The translations under genes and the position numbers were made by a program. The notes under the pieces were generated by a model, which made no database searches, had not been told where the DNA came from, and worked only from the letters and a program-made list of their open reading frames with translations. From Paraburkholderia sp. PGU19 (GTDB lineage Bacteria; Pseudomonadota; Gammaproteobacteria; Burkholderiales; Burkholderiaceae), in NCBI RefSeq assembly GCF_013426915.1, contig NZ_AP023183.1:744001-808000 (forward strand): a DNA stretch of 64,000 nucleotides. The letters are read 5' to 3'. Every line of letters starts with the position of its first letter. Position 1 is the first letter of the stretch. This document shows positions 15,973-24,950 of the stretch, one piece after another.

Positions 15973-16950
15973 ATGAAAAGCAGCAAACTCGCATTGACTT
16001 CGGTTTCTATCGCGGCAGCTATTGCTCTCGCAGCATGCGGTGGTGGCGGCGGTGGTGGCAGCAGCACGGCGGCGGCACCTTCGACGCCCGCGAGCAGCCC
16101 GACTGCGGGTAACTTGACCACGCCGCAGTACGCAGCCGACAGTGCCCAACTCGCCGCTTTCAATCTGTTGAACCAGCAACGCCAACAGTGCGGGTTCCCA
16201 GCCCTTCAAGACAACAGCCTGCTCGATCAGGCGGCCGTCGGGCACGCGCAGTATATGGGTCAAAACGGCGGCACCGTCACCGACGATGAGGTTTCCGGCA
16301 AGCCGGGGTTCATTGGTGTCTCGTATGTCGACCGTGCCGCCCATTTCGGCTATTCCGACTCGTTCATCGGCGGCGTAAGCGCGGGTTATTACACGAACGC
16401 AAAGCTGACGGAGACGCAGTACGGTCAGCAGTTGGTCTATGGCTGGCTGTCCGGTGTTTATCACATTGGCGTCGGTGTTTGGCCCGCATCGGCTATCGGC
16501 ATCGGTACAAACGAAACCACGTTCAACGGGTTCCCGGTCGTTCAAGGCTCGATGACACTCGCGCATCAGCAAACAATCCCGGGCAATATGCCGCTGACCT
16601 ATCCGTGCCAGGGTATCACTGGCGTTGCGTATAGCAGCGGCGGCGAAACGCCGACACCGCCGAACACGTCGGGCAACTGGGGTACGCCGATCGCGGTTGC
16701 AGGAAATGTCACCGACAAGGTAGTTCTCACTGCGGGGACCGTGACTGATACGTCCGGAACGGTCACGACGCTCCAGCTACTGAATTCGTCGACGGACCCG
16801 AACCATCTGGTCCTGGCGTACGAGGCAGTTGCATACCCTGCAACGCCGTTGCTGCCGAACACCACCTACACGGTATCGCTTACCGGAACAATCAACGGCA
16901 CAGCGTTCTCGCGCAGCTTCTCTTTCACCACGGGCAACATCATCGGCTGA
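15973..16950 (+). CDS. CAP/SCP-domain lipoprotein
   Basis: 325 aa. The N-terminus is a lipoprotein signal with lipobox LAAC (C22), followed by a Gly run and a Ser/Thr/Pro-rich linker. Residues 55-215 are a CAP (SCP/PR-1) domain: FNLLNQQRQQCGFPALQDN begins it, and LLDQAAVGHAQYMGQNG gives the conserved helix. The C-terminal 100 residues resemble a beta-sandwich (Ig-like) domain ending in SRSFSFTTG. Bacterial CAP proteins are secreted and bind lipids or cell-wall ligands. As a surface protein just before the pilus operon, on the opposite strand, it may help cell contact; that is inference. A strong terminator follows. Confidence 0.75.
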   Translation: MKSSKLALTSVSIAAAIALAACGGGGGGGSSTAAAPSTPASSPTAGNLTTPQYAADSAQLAAFNLLNQQRQQCGFPALQDNSLLDQAAVGHAQYMGQNGGTVTDDEVSGKPGFIGVSYVDRAAHFGYSDSFIGGVSAGYYTNAKLTETQYGQQLVYGWLSGVYHIGVGVWPASAIGIGTNETTFNGFPVVQGSMTLAHQQTIPGNMPLTYPCQGITGVAYSSGGETPTPPNTSGNWGTPIAVAGNVTDKVVLTAGTVTDTSGTVTTLQLLNSSTDPNHLVLAYEAVAYPATPLLPNTTYTVSLTGTINGTAFSRSFSFTTGNIIG

Positions 16951-16966
16951 CCGATCGATCACAGCG

Positions 16967-16998
16967 AAAAAAAAGCGCCTCGAAGGGCGCTTTTTTTT
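16967..16998. terminator. Strong bidirectional terminator
   Basis: A8, stem GCGCC-TCGAA-GGGCGC (one bulge), T8, placed between the convergent CAP gene and the end of the pilus operon; it touches the stop codon at 16997. Confidence 0.85.
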
Positions 16999-17641
16999 AG
17001 TGATTGCACTGGCCGCTGCTGGCAGAACTAGCCTGTGCCATGATTACTCCAACTACGTTTGAGCCATTGACGTAGCACGACGCACCGTAGTTGTTTCGGT
17101 CGTAGCAGGGTAGCGAGTAAGTCGGCCCATTGTAGGCACGCGTGAAAACGTTCGTGTACGCTGGAATGCCGTAGACCGAAGCCGCCTGTGCGGCAATCCG
17201 AGCGTTGGTTGGGTCTGTGAGATCATAAGCATTCCATGAGCCCGTCGCCGTGTAATCAGCCGGAATTTGTGCATTGCAAATGCTGCTTGGGTCTTTAGGT
17301 GCACTAGGTTGACACGAAAGCCCAACCCATGACGACCCGTTCCACGAGGGCGCTCCGTTCTGGTCATATCCGGACGGACAAGTCGGCGGCGGAGTATAGC
17401 TGCACTGTGGATCGCTGAACTTTGAACCGATCCAACGAGGCGGCGTGACCGTTATCCAGCCCGGGTCTGTCGAACACAAATTACCAGGCGTCTGGTAGGC
17501 GCGAGTCAGATGCGGAGTGCAGGTCGCGTCGTAGTAATTGGACGTGCAGACTACGGGGTTGCCGGCCATTGCAATGTTTGCAGATAGCACCGAGCAAAGA
17601 AGCGTTATCCGCATCGACGTTCGAGAAGTTTTCCTCTTCAT
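16997..17641 (-). CDS. Secreted Cys-rich protein at the end of the pilus operon
   Basis: The start at 17641 (MKRKTSRTSMRITLLCSVLS) gives a clear signal peptide ending near ANIAMA; a longer frame upstream would overlap pilV. The mature protein (about 185 aa) has about ten cysteines and Tyr/Pro/Gly-rich stretches (CSYTPPPTCPSGYDQNG, WNGSSWVGLSC) recalling the C-terminal receptor-binding part of PilV and other tip adhesins. It follows pilV by 12 bp. I suggest an accessory tip or adhesin subunit of the thin pilus; no family name can be given. Confidence 0.6.
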   Translation of the reverse strand: MKRKTSRTSMRITLLCSVLSANIAMAGNPVVCTSNYYDATCTPHLTRAYQTPGNLCSTDPGWITVTPPRWIGSKFSDPQCSYTPPPTCPSGYDQNGAPSWNGSSWVGLSCQPSAPKDPSSICNAQIPADYTATGSWNAYDLTDPTNARIAAQAASVYGIPAYTNVFTRAYNGPTYSLPCYDRNNYGASCYVNGSNVVGVIMAQASSASSGQCNH

Positions 17642-17652
17642 TTTTTTGTTTC

Positions 17653-18798
17653 TCAATATGAGCAATATGTTCCCGCGTAGGCCAACCCCGGGATGCCCGC
17701 GCCTGGCCCGTTTGTGATACGGACGATCCAGTAGGTCCCGTTGTCGTAGGCGTTGAAGTTCACGGAGGCAGACTGGTCCACGTACCAGTTCTGGGGAGTG
17801 AGTTCCACAATGGCGGTCCCGCCTGCTGGACACGACGGTTTCGCCACGATCCCGCCGTCGGAAACCGGGTTGTATCCCATACGCAGGACACGCCCGCCAT
17901 TTGGGAGCCAGATACCTGACTGACACGTCAATTGCTGTCCCGACCCATCGCTGTTGTTCGCGATCGCGCCATTCGGCGAACATGGACTGCGCGGAGAAGC
18001 GATGTTCCCTGCCTGAAGGGTGGTGGTCGACGTCACCGTGTTGCCCTTTATCGCGCCCGTTGCCGTCACACTCGCTGCCGTCACCGCCCCGCTCGCCTCG
18101 ATCGTCTGCGCCTTGATGTCGTTGACGTTTTTCAGACTGACGTTATTGACGTCCTGGTCGCCCGTCCATGTCACGCTGCCGTCGCGCCGGATATAGATCG
18201 AATTGCCGTCCGAATCAGGACCATTCGTGGCCATGATCGATGCGGCTTTCGATCCGAGCGGGTTCGGGGCGGTGAACGAACCATTGATGCCGGTGATAGT
18301 GCCGGGCGCCTGAGCATTCGAGTACCCGAACTGGCTCGTTCCAGCGAGCTTTGAACCCGCCACGGCGATCTGCGCGGCTCCCGCGATGTCTGCCTTTCCG
18401 CCCTTCAGTAGAGGCTGCGTCGGATACAGCGCAAACGAGACATGACAATTGCCCGCCGCTTGTGTGCAGCCCGCCGGCACCATCGTCATGGACACCGCAT
18501 ACCCGCCGCCCCAGAACGGGCCCATGCTGTGCGCCTGCTTGAGATTACCCGCCGTCTTAAGCTGGTCGACCGTTGGCGGCGTCAACGTGGCGTTGTTGCC
18601 TGACGCGGTGTATTGCGACAGAAGCGATGCAAAGTTGTCGGTGATCCAGCTATCGTAGGCTGTGACGAGCGTCGCTTCGTTCTGGCCTTCAACAGCAAGC
18701 ATCGTATCGCGCTTGTGCGCGACGTCTTCCTTGATGCCCTGCATCGTCAGAATCGCCGCGCCAAGCAGCACGAACATCATTTCGAGTAGGCTGCCCAT
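17653..18798 (-). CDS. pilV: PilV-like minor (tip) pilin
   Basis: 381 aa. A very short leader precedes a hydrophobic prepilin-type helix (LEMMFVLLGAAILTMQGI). A pilin-like domain with a disulphide pair (CTQAAGNC) follows. The C-terminal third is repetitive and Thr/Ala/Val-rich, ending in a Cys-containing module (CSPNGAIANNSDG, LTCQSGIWLPNGG) of the kind found in PilV adhesins of IncI plasmids. The start at 18798 lies 15 bp after the pilS stop. In R64, a shufflon switches this C-terminus; here no alternative 3' cassettes or inverted 19-bp repeats are seen, so the tip appears fixed. Confidence 0.8.
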   Translation of the reverse strand: MGSLLEMMFVLLGAAILTMQGIKEDVAHKRDTMLAVEGQNEATLVTAYDSWITDNFASLLSQYTASGNNATLTPPTVDQLKTAGNLKQAHSMGPFWGGGYAVSMTMVPAGCTQAAGNCHVSFALYPTQPLLKGGKADIAGAAQIAVAGSKLAGTSQFGYSNAQAPGTITGINGSFTAPNPLGSKAASIMATNGPDSDGNSIYIRRDGSVTWTGDQDVNNVSLKNVNDIKAQTIEASGAVTAASVTATGAIKGNTVTSTTTLQAGNIASPRSPCSPNGAIANNSDGSGQQLTCQSGIWLPNGGRVLRMGYNPVSDGGIVAKPSCPAGGTAIVELTPQNWYVDQSASVNFNAYDNGTYWIVRITNGPGAGIPGLAYAGTYCSY

Positions 18799-18813
18799 GG
18801 ACGCCTGGCCCGA

Positions 18814-19401
18814 TCACGTACGCGACGTATAAAGCTGCAGCGTCGCATACGCGCCCGCCGATTCACAGGCCGAGCCCGCCACGCTGCTGCTGAACGTCGT
18901 CGTTGGGCCTGACACAGTCGTAGCGCCAACAGCGACCTGCGAATACGTGTTGGTTAGCGCCGCGACACTCATCGCACAAACGGCAGTCGGCACCTGATAC
19001 GACATGATGATGGAGTCGTTGGCTGTGCTGAGCGAGCCAACCGAAATGGTCACCGGCTGGTTGAAGATGCCCTTCAACGACGACTTGTCGGATGCCAGCC
19101 GCGCACCGGCCGCATCAAATGCGCGGTTGGTCGCGAGCGTGGTCAACGTCTCCGCCCCAAAATCCGCGTCGTTCTGCGTCGCGTTCAGGATGCCCGTATG
19201 GAACATCTGCGCTTCGCTGGTGAACTGCGACGACTTGATGGTCGTATAAACGTACGCGCTACCCTTGATGACGGCGATCGCGAGCAGTGCCGCCCCCGCC
19301 ATGTATGCGCCTGCCTCGATGAGCGACAGTTCGCCGGACTGCTTCTTGAGCCGGCCGAACTTGATGAGACGCGCCCGGTTTGCCACCTTTTGCTGTTGCA
19401 T
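18814..19401 (-). CDS. pilS: PilS-like type IVB major pilin
   Basis: 195 aa. A positively charged leader of about 23 residues (KFGRLKKQSG) is followed by ELSLIEAGAYMAGAALLAIA, a prepilin helix with a glutamate near position 5. The C-terminal region contains two cysteines about 37 residues apart (CAMSVAAL and ACESAG), as in type IVB pilins with a disulphide-bonded loop. Type IVB pilins of IncI-type thin pili share this length. Processing needs a prepilin peptidase, which is not encoded in this operon. Confidence 0.8.
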   Translation of the reverse strand: MQQQKVANRARLIKFGRLKKQSGELSLIEAGAYMAGAALLAIAVIKGSAYVYTTIKSSQFTSEAQMFHTGILNATQNDADFGAETLTTLATNRAFDAAGARLASDKSSLKGIFNQPVTISVGSLSTANDSIIMSYQVPTAVCAMSVAALTNTYSQVAVGATTVSGPTTTFSSSVAGSACESAGAYATLQLYTSRT

Positions 19402-19466
19402 GGAATGTTCCCCGAAGATTATTTACATGCCGCGCCGTAACGGCCGCGATCCTATAGAAGTTGCAT

Positions 19467-20585
19467 TTATTGCGAGCCTGCCGAAGGAATGCCGCCACTC
19501 ATGTTCACGGCACCCGTCACCACATACGATCCGATACCGATGGTCATGAACACGACGACCGCGAAGCCGAGCAGCATGTAATGCGTGAGCCGCGCATTGC
19601 GCTTCACCGCCTCGACGACACGCGCGAGCGATTCGCGGCCAAGGGACTTGATGGCCGCCTCGAACTGGTCGCGCCCTGCGGCATCGGTGATCGTGTCAAC
19701 GATCATTTCCGAGAAGATGCCCGTGTCAAGGGCACGCATCGGTTGATCCGGCCGCTGCGTGAGGCGCTTGCTCATCGTGTTCAGGTGCCACCGCATCCAC
19801 GGATCGGCGCTCTTGGCGATCCGGTTGATCGCCGCGCGCAACGTCAGGTTCGATTCGAACAGACCGGCCAGCGAGACGATCAGCAAGGCGGCCCGCATGT
19901 CGCGCCGATTGCGCCACATCAGCGGAAACCGGTCGAACCGGTTGCGAAGCGGCCCCACCCAGCGCTTGAGGGTCCAGAAATAGCCTGCTATGAGGCTCGT
20001 GACGATTGATGCTGAGATCCACCAGTAGTCGTAGGCGAACGTGTCGATGTGGTAGAAGATCTGCCCGAAGTCTGGCCACTGTTCGAGCGGCTTGATCTCG
20101 ACAACCTGCGGATAAATCACCCCGCCGAACATCATGCAGAAGCCGTACAGATAGACGAGCAGGAACGTCGGGTAGGCAAGCTGCAGGGACGTCTGCGAAG
20201 ACAACGTGCGTTTTGCAAAGGCCGCCATCTCTGCCAGCTCGAAGCCTCGGATCACCGCGTCTTTCAACGTCGATTCGCCGGCAATGTCGAACAGCGTGTA
20301 CTCATCGCCGGGAATATACGGTCGTATCGCTGCGGAAAACGAGTCGCCCTTCACCAGGCGGGCGCGCACGCGCGCGAACACCTTCCACTCGATCCGGTTG
20401 CGCGCCCTGTTTCGCGTCTCATAAGTCTCCAGCCGCTCGCGCAGCGTCTCGACGTCACGCAGACCTTTCTTTTCGATATCGAGGCGCGTTTCCTTGTAGA
20501 AGGATTCACGCACGCTCTGGAAGCGCCAGCGCGCAAGGCGCATCTGCGTCGCTTCGGGAAGCATGGCTATCAACGAACTGAACAT
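19467..20585 (-). CDS. pilR: PilR-like inner-membrane platform protein (GspF family)
   Basis: 372 aa. The polypeptide shows two copies of the T2SSF helical domain (residues about 55-160 and 250-345), each followed by hydrophobic segments (LAYPTFLLVYLYGFCMMFGGVI and HYMLLGFAVVVFMTIGIGSYVV). This is the inner-membrane assembly platform that works with the PilQ ATPase. It is encoded directly downstream of pilQ (15-bp gap), in the standard order Q-R-S. The C-terminus ends shortly after the last membrane segment. Confidence 0.85.
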   Translation of the reverse strand: MFSSLIAMLPEATQMRLARWRFQSVRESFYKETRLDIEKKGLRDVETLRERLETYETRNRARNRIEWKVFARVRARLVKGDSFSAAIRPYIPGDEYTLFDIAGESTLKDAVIRGFELAEMAAFAKRTLSSQTSLQLAYPTFLLVYLYGFCMMFGGVIYPQVVEIKPLEQWPDFGQIFYHIDTFAYDYWWISASIVTSLIAGYFWTLKRWVGPLRNRFDRFPLMWRNRRDMRAALLIVSLAGLFESNLTLRAAINRIAKSADPWMRWHLNTMSKRLTQRPDQPMRALDTGIFSEMIVDTITDAAGRDQFEAAIKSLGRESLARVVEAVKRNARLTHYMLLGFAVVVFMTIGIGSYVVTGAVNMSGGIPSAGSQ

Positions 20586-20600
20586 TACGCACGGACCTCG

Positions 20601-22403
20601 TCACAGTTTCCCGTCAGCACCCGGCATCACGCGATATTGCGCGAAGGACTGCATCGAACGGTTGATGAATTGTGGGTCGATTTCGCCGCGCGAAGCCTTG
20701 AAAAGAGCGTGTTCATAGACCGTCTTTCCGGTCATGTCCTCGTTGTCGAAGCCTGTCGTACGCTCACTGCGCCATACGGCGCGTGCACCACGCCAGTCGC
20801 GCGTGGCGATACGCTCGCGGAACTCCTCTGTCGGACGGTAAAGCTCGGCGACCAGCGTCGGCCGCATCGTGCCCCCTGCCACCTTGCCGTCCCGTGCAAA
20901 CAGGCCATCCAGACGACAAGTCGGGCATCCAGCATGATTCCGGCACGCCATCTTCGATGTATCGAGGCCAAATTTCGAGCGCAGCAGTTCGAGATCCCGC
21001 TGAGGCATCACCTCTTCGGCGGGCAGCTTGCAGTCGTTGCACAGCGTCGGGACGAGCTTCTGGTTTCCGACCGCGTTGATGAAGCCCTCGGCGGCCAGTT
21101 CGTCGATCGGCAGCTGTAGCCGGCCACCCGCCATCCGCATTACCGCCGAGATGATGTCGCCCGCATGCAAGGAGAAACGGACCGGGTGCCCGGTCATTGC
21201 CAGTTCGGACACCAGGCCCATCACGACGCGGTCACGCACTTCCGAGATCGTCACGTCGTCCGGGTCCATCCGCATGAGCGTCCGGATCACTTCCGCATAC
21301 TTGCGGCTCGCCTCGTCGTCTGACTCGTCCGGCCGACGGATGATCGAGATCTCCGAGAGCCACGGCAACGGATATTCGGACGGCTCACTGACGGCGAACT
21401 GCTTCTTCAGTTCCCGGTCGGGAAGCATGTAGGAAAGTGCCCGTAGCAGCGTGGTCTTGCCCGAACCCGTCTCCCCGGTGAGCACCGTAATGCCCCCGCT
21501 GACATGATTCAGCGTCTCGATCAGCGCAAGCTGGCTCGGCGACAGCCCCATCTGGTCAGGCATCAGCACCGAGTAATTCTTGAAGTTGCCGTCAAGCAGA
21601 CGCAAACCAACGTCGTAACCGCCAACCGTCGACGCGGACTGCCATCGCAGGTTCACCGTGTCCCTGCCGAGGACCAGCGGAATCATGGCCGACTGCGGTG
21701 CGCTCGGCTGGAATGAGTTCCCCGAGTTCGTGTTCTTCTGAACGAGGTCCGAGTAGGCGGCAGACAGCGCCCGGCGCACCATGTTTTTCGGCAGCCGCCG
21801 ATAGGTATAAAGGTCACCGTTCACCCGAAAGCGCACTTCGACTTCCGACAGGAAGTCTCGCGGCTCGACGTGGACGTCGCTCGCTCCGTACGCGTGGGCA
21901 GCCTCGATAATGTCACGGAAGTTGCCAATGGCGCGTGATGCCTCGCGCTCCCCACCCTTGATGGCAACGTCACGCTTGCGCTCGTAGATGGCCGCGATGA
22001 CCTCTTCCGTCGCGATCATTTCTTCCTGCACAAGCAGGTCATGCGACGCGAGGTCTTTCAAAAAGGTCGCGAACTGTGCGCGTTCGCTAAAGCGCGCTGT
22101 CGTTGCGACGATCGCAATGCCTGGCTGAATTTCGACCGCAACAAATTCTTTGCGTACGGCCGCCGATACCCGGAGCACCGAGTCCGCATCGACCCCCGTG
22201 ATGACGCGCTTGTAGTCTGGTAGCGCCTCTGCGGAGACGAGCGTCGGCCTCCCGTTCAGCGCGCCTGTAGGACCGCTGTCATCGTCGTCATCGACGGAAG
22301 GAGGCAGGTTATCCATGGCCCGCTCGACGCGCGCGCTAGCGGGCGGGCGGCTCGCGTAACCAGGCGCGCTCGATTCTGCTTCGGTTGCGACCGGCGCAGT
22401 CAC
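20601..22403 (-). CDS. pilQ: PilQ-like assembly ATPase (GspE/VirB11 family)
   Basis: 600 aa. Walker A is GETGSGKT (310-317); the Asp box and Walker B region is MDPDDVTISEVRD (379-391); the His box is TGHPVRFSLHAGD (404-416). A tetracysteine zinc site may be formed by CNDC (455-458), C487 and CPTC (493-496). The N-terminal 50 residues are disordered. It powers pilus extension with PilR. The start overlaps the upstream stop as ATGA, so it is translationally coupled to the 219-aa gene. Only one such ATPase is present; no PilT-type retraction motor lies here. Confidence 0.9.
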   Translation of the reverse strand: MTAPVATEAESSAPGYASRPPASARVERAMDNLPPSVDDDDDSGPTGALNGRPTLVSAEALPDYKRVITGVDADSVLRVSAAVRKEFVAVEIQPGIAIVATTARFSERAQFATFLKDLASHDLLVQEEMIATEEVIAAIYERKRDVAIKGGEREASRAIGNFRDIIEAAHAYGASDVHVEPRDFLSEVEVRFRVNGDLYTYRRLPKNMVRRALSAAYSDLVQKNTNSGNSFQPSAPQSAMIPLVLGRDTVNLRWQSASTVGGYDVGLRLLDGNFKNYSVLMPDQMGLSPSQLALIETLNHVSGGITVLTGETGSGKTTLLRALSYMLPDRELKKQFAVSEPSEYPLPWLSEISIIRRPDESDDEASRKYAEVIRTLMRMDPDDVTISEVRDRVVMGLVSELAMTGHPVRFSLHAGDIISAVMRMAGGRLQLPIDELAAEGFINAVGNQKLVPTLCNDCKLPAEEVMPQRDLELLRSKFGLDTSKMACRNHAGCPTCRLDGLFARDGKVAGGTMRPTLVAELYRPTEEFRERIATRDWRGARAVWRSERTTGFDNEDMTGKTVYEHALFKASRGEIDPQFINRSMQSFAQYRVMPGADGKL

Positions 22404-23059
22404 TGGCTCGGGCCCCTCGCCGCAATCGCTGGCCGGTCGGCTCCTTCAGTGCTCGGAGTGTCAGCGCCCGGCGCGGCAGTGGACGCTGTCGGCGTTGGTG
22501 GCGAAAAAGGACGCGCAGGCACATCGTTCATTCCGGCGTCGGCGCGAGTCTGTTGCGCAAGCATGGCTTCCAGCTCGCGCAGTGCCCTGTCGCCTTCCGC
22601 GTAACGGTCGCCGAGACCGCTGACAACATCGCCCGCGTTCGCAGCGCTGTGATCGAGGTCGCTTTCGACAGACCGCGACATCGGTGCAGTTTGCGCACGC
22701 GCCGTCGGCTCCGCTGTGCGAGCCGTCTCGACCCGCGATGCTTCGTGCTGTCGCGCTGCCGTCTCCCGCTCCGCATGCGGCGCCGCTTCCACCGCGACAG
22801 ACTCAGTGAAATTCTCGACGTCCTCGATGTCGTCGCCCGACAGCTTGCGGCCGAGGAACGACACCGTCGGATTGATGGCGCGCGTCGGCTCTTGTGCACC
22901 GTGCTTCGTGCCTTTGACGAAGCTCGGCTCCTGCGCTACCCGTGTGGCTGACCCGCCGCCCTCGACAAAAGAAGCGGGTCGCACGCCACGCAGACGTTTC
23001 AGGAAACTGCCACCACCTGCCTGCTCTTCGTCCGGTTCGACTCCAGAAAAAAGGCCCAT
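22400..23059 (-). CDS. Disordered Ala/Glu/Thr-rich protein between pilP and pilQ (219 aa)
   Basis: The start at 23059 (MGLFSGVEPDEEQAGGG) follows the pilP stop by 4 bp and its own stop overlaps the pilQ start. Low sequence complexity, many Ala, Thr, Glu and Arg, with short hydrophobic patches (PTVSFLGRKLSGDDIED). It has no counterpart that I know in the R64 pil operon, where pilP and pilQ are adjacent. A linker or chaperone for the pilus motor is possible. I do not recognise the family. Confidence 0.55.
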   Translation of the reverse strand: MGLFSGVEPDEEQAGGGSFLKRLRGVRPASFVEGGGSATRVAQEPSFVKGTKHGAQEPTRAINPTVSFLGRKLSGDDIEDVENFTESVAVEAAPHAERETAARQHEASRVETARTAEPTARAQTAPMSRSVESDLDHSAANAGDVVSGLGDRYAEGDRALRELEAMLAQQTRADAGMNDVPARPFSPPTPTASTAAPGADTPSTEGADRPAIAARGPSQ

Positions 23060-23063
23060 TTGC

Positions 23064-23672
23064 TTACCTCGCGTTGAAAAGCACCGTTGTCGGACCCATA
23101 CCAGGGGCGCCCGGAGGCAGAGGGCCACCGAGATCCGTTACCGCGCGAACGGCAGCACTATCGCCCGTCGGGCCCGATCCCGTGTCGGGCGCGGATATGA
23201 CCTCCGACCACGTGCGCTTTCCTTCGGACACCGTGACGTGATACCCATCGACTCGCGTTACCACCCAGCCGTTGAGCAGCTTCGCGCCACGTGCTGCCGA
23301 GTAGATACCCCCCTGATAGTCGTACAGCACGTGCGCTCCGCTCATGTCGCTGTACGCGCCAACGAACGAGACGGGTGGGCTGACGCGGGCGGGAGGTCCT
23401 TGCCGTTTAGGCGGCTTGCTTGCGGCAGCGGAATGAGCATCGGGCGCTGGCGCCGGTGAATTCAGCGGCGCATTGAGTCCGACGCCCACCGAAGCAGCGC
23501 CCGCGGGAGGCTGTGTTCCATCCGCCTTGCGCATTGTGTTGACGAGGTTCTGACGCGCGAGCCCGTCAATGTCATCGAGCGTGAGGTGCTTTTCGTCTGC
23601 ATGCGCGAAGCCCGTCACGCATAGCAGGAAGAAAGATGCCGCCGTGCGACGGGCCGCGTTATTGGAGAACAT
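23064..23672 (-). CDS. pilP: PilP-like pilus assembly protein
   Basis: 202 aa. Signal peptide (FFLLCVTGFAHA), then LTLDDIDGLARQNLVNTMRK, a Pro/Ala-rich linker, and a beta-rich C-terminal domain (GAYSDMSGAHVLYDYQGGIY, GWVVTRVDGYHVTVSEGKRT). This is the layout of type IVB PilP, a periplasmic protein related to GspC/PilP-type connectors between the inner-membrane platform and the secretin. It overlaps the 3' end of pilO by 14 bp. The assignment rests on position and domain layout. Confidence 0.75.
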   Translation of the reverse strand: MFSNNAARRTAASFFLLCVTGFAHADEKHLTLDDIDGLARQNLVNTMRKADGTQPPAGAASVGVGLNAPLNSPAPAPDAHSAAASKPPKRQGPPARVSPPVSFVGAYSDMSGAHVLYDYQGGIYSAARGAKLLNGWVVTRVDGYHVTVSEGKRTWSEVISAPDTGSGPTGDSAAVRAVTDLGGPLPPGAPGMGPTTVLFNAR

Positions 23673-24942
23673 AGTATTTACCCTTCGCGGTGAAATGCAC
23701 GCCGGTGCCGTCTTCTTTCAGTTCGAGCTCAAGCGTGTCCAGAGACATGTTGTCCGGCAGCCGCGAGAGCAGCCGGCTTTGCCACATATAGCCTTCGATG
23801 CTCCAGTCACCCGACTGGACGAGCGGACCTTTCACCTCACCCGCAAGCGGCTGACGTGCGAGCAGACGCTGGGGCGGTCGGAGCGTGACCACATAGCCGT
23901 GACTCATCAGTTGGTCGGGCTTCGTCGACAGCCGTTGGGGATCGGTCTGAAGCTGCTTGATCAGCGCCTGTGCGGTCGGCCACTGCTTCGCCTGCGCAAG
24001 CGCGAGCTTTTGCACGCGCGGCACGGCCGGGCCCCTCGTCTGGAGCGACAGACCGCCCGCATCGAATACGACTGGCCGCATGTCGGCGGACGCGCGGGCG
24101 TCAAATTCCTTGAACGTGCCGCCCTCACGCTTGTAGGTGATCGAACAGCTGCCCGCCACGCCGCATGACGCCTTATGGAACTGCCAGCCCGCCATGTTCG
24201 TTTCCTGATTTCGGAAAATGTCGAACAGGGCAGGCGCAAGTGCCGATGCCATCGGAATCTGTCCGGCAAACGCCCGAGCGACCGCGGTCTGATAGTCCTG
24301 CATGTAGCTCGGCGGCGGCGCTGGCGGTGGCGGTGGCGGGCTGATATAGCTCATCGCCTCGCTCATACCGTAGATGAGCGCAACAGCAATCACCATCACC
24401 GGGATCGCCGTCGGCACCTTGACGGGCACCTTCCTGATCAGGCCAACGCTCTTGCCGCGCAGCAGTTCGCTCACGGCGAATGGTTCGTCGACGTCGCCGA
24501 GATCGGCGCCGTATCCGATCGTGACGAGATCGACGCGGTTTTTAGCGCACTCGTCTTCCCACGCGACACGTTTTGTCTCAAGCGTATGCAACGCAACGGT
24601 TTCGTCGACACGGACGGTACCGCGCACGACCAGCACCGCATGCACGCGCTGCCCGTCCTGGATCAGCACGAGCACGGCAGATTTGGTGCGCACACGCTCG
24701 AGCCCGGCGACGCGCGCGGCCGCCGAATACAACTTCACACCGCCCTTTCGCTCCACAGCGTCGGGCGCGCAGAAGCCCGCAACCGTCTCTTCCTTGCCCT
24801 TGAGTTCAACGTAGTGCGTCGCGTCGAGTTCTTGCGCATAGCGCCGTCGCTCGGCTGCCCCGCCCTTCGTCGCGTAGGCGCGCCACTCCAGGCCAAAGAC
24901 GAGCCTGGCCTTCTTTTCGTTGGGAATGGTCTCGAAATGCAT
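23659..24942 (-). CDS. pilO: PilO2-like type IVB pilus protein
   Basis: 427 aa from ATG 24942 (GTG 24945 is an alternative). The N-terminal 170 residues are cytoplasmic and beta-rich (ARLVFGLEWRAYATKGG). One membrane segment spans about 177-193 (TAIPVMVIAVALIYGMS), followed by a poly-Pro stretch (202-212). The periplasmic domain carries CGVAGSC and VRPVVFDAGG-like strands. This is the shape of PilO of IncI thin pili (a bitopic protein at the inner membrane). It lies between pilN and pilP as in R64. Confidence 0.75.
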   Translation of the reverse strand: MHFETIPNEKKARLVFGLEWRAYATKGGAAERRRYAQELDATHYVELKGKEETVAGFCAPDAVERKGGVKLYSAAARVAGLERVRTKSAVLVLIQDGQRVHAVLVVRGTVRVDETVALHTLETKRVAWEDECAKNRVDLVTIGYGADLGDVDEPFAVSELLRGKSVGLIRKVPVKVPTAIPVMVIAVALIYGMSEAMSYISPPPPPPAPPPSYMQDYQTAVARAFAGQIPMASALAPALFDIFRNQETNMAGWQFHKASCGVAGSCSITYKREGGTFKEFDARASADMRPVVFDAGGLSLQTRGPAVPRVQKLALAQAKQWPTAQALIKQLQTDPQRLSTKPDQLMSHGYVVTLRPPQRLLARQPLAGEVKGPLVQSGDWSIEGYMWQSRLLSRLPDNMSLDTLELELKEDGTGVHFTAKGKYYVLQ

Positions 24943-24950
24943 CACGCCGC

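Noticed and set aside
16997..18798. Possible shufflon at the pilV 3' end
   Set aside because: No inverted short repeats and no promoterless alternative C-terminal cassettes were found beside pilV, and no Rci-like gene is adjacent.
20049..21119. Long plus-strand frame (356 codons) opposite pilR/pilQ
   Set aside because: Lies antisense to two clear pilus genes with intact motifs; it is an effect of high GC and has no domain or ribosome binding site.
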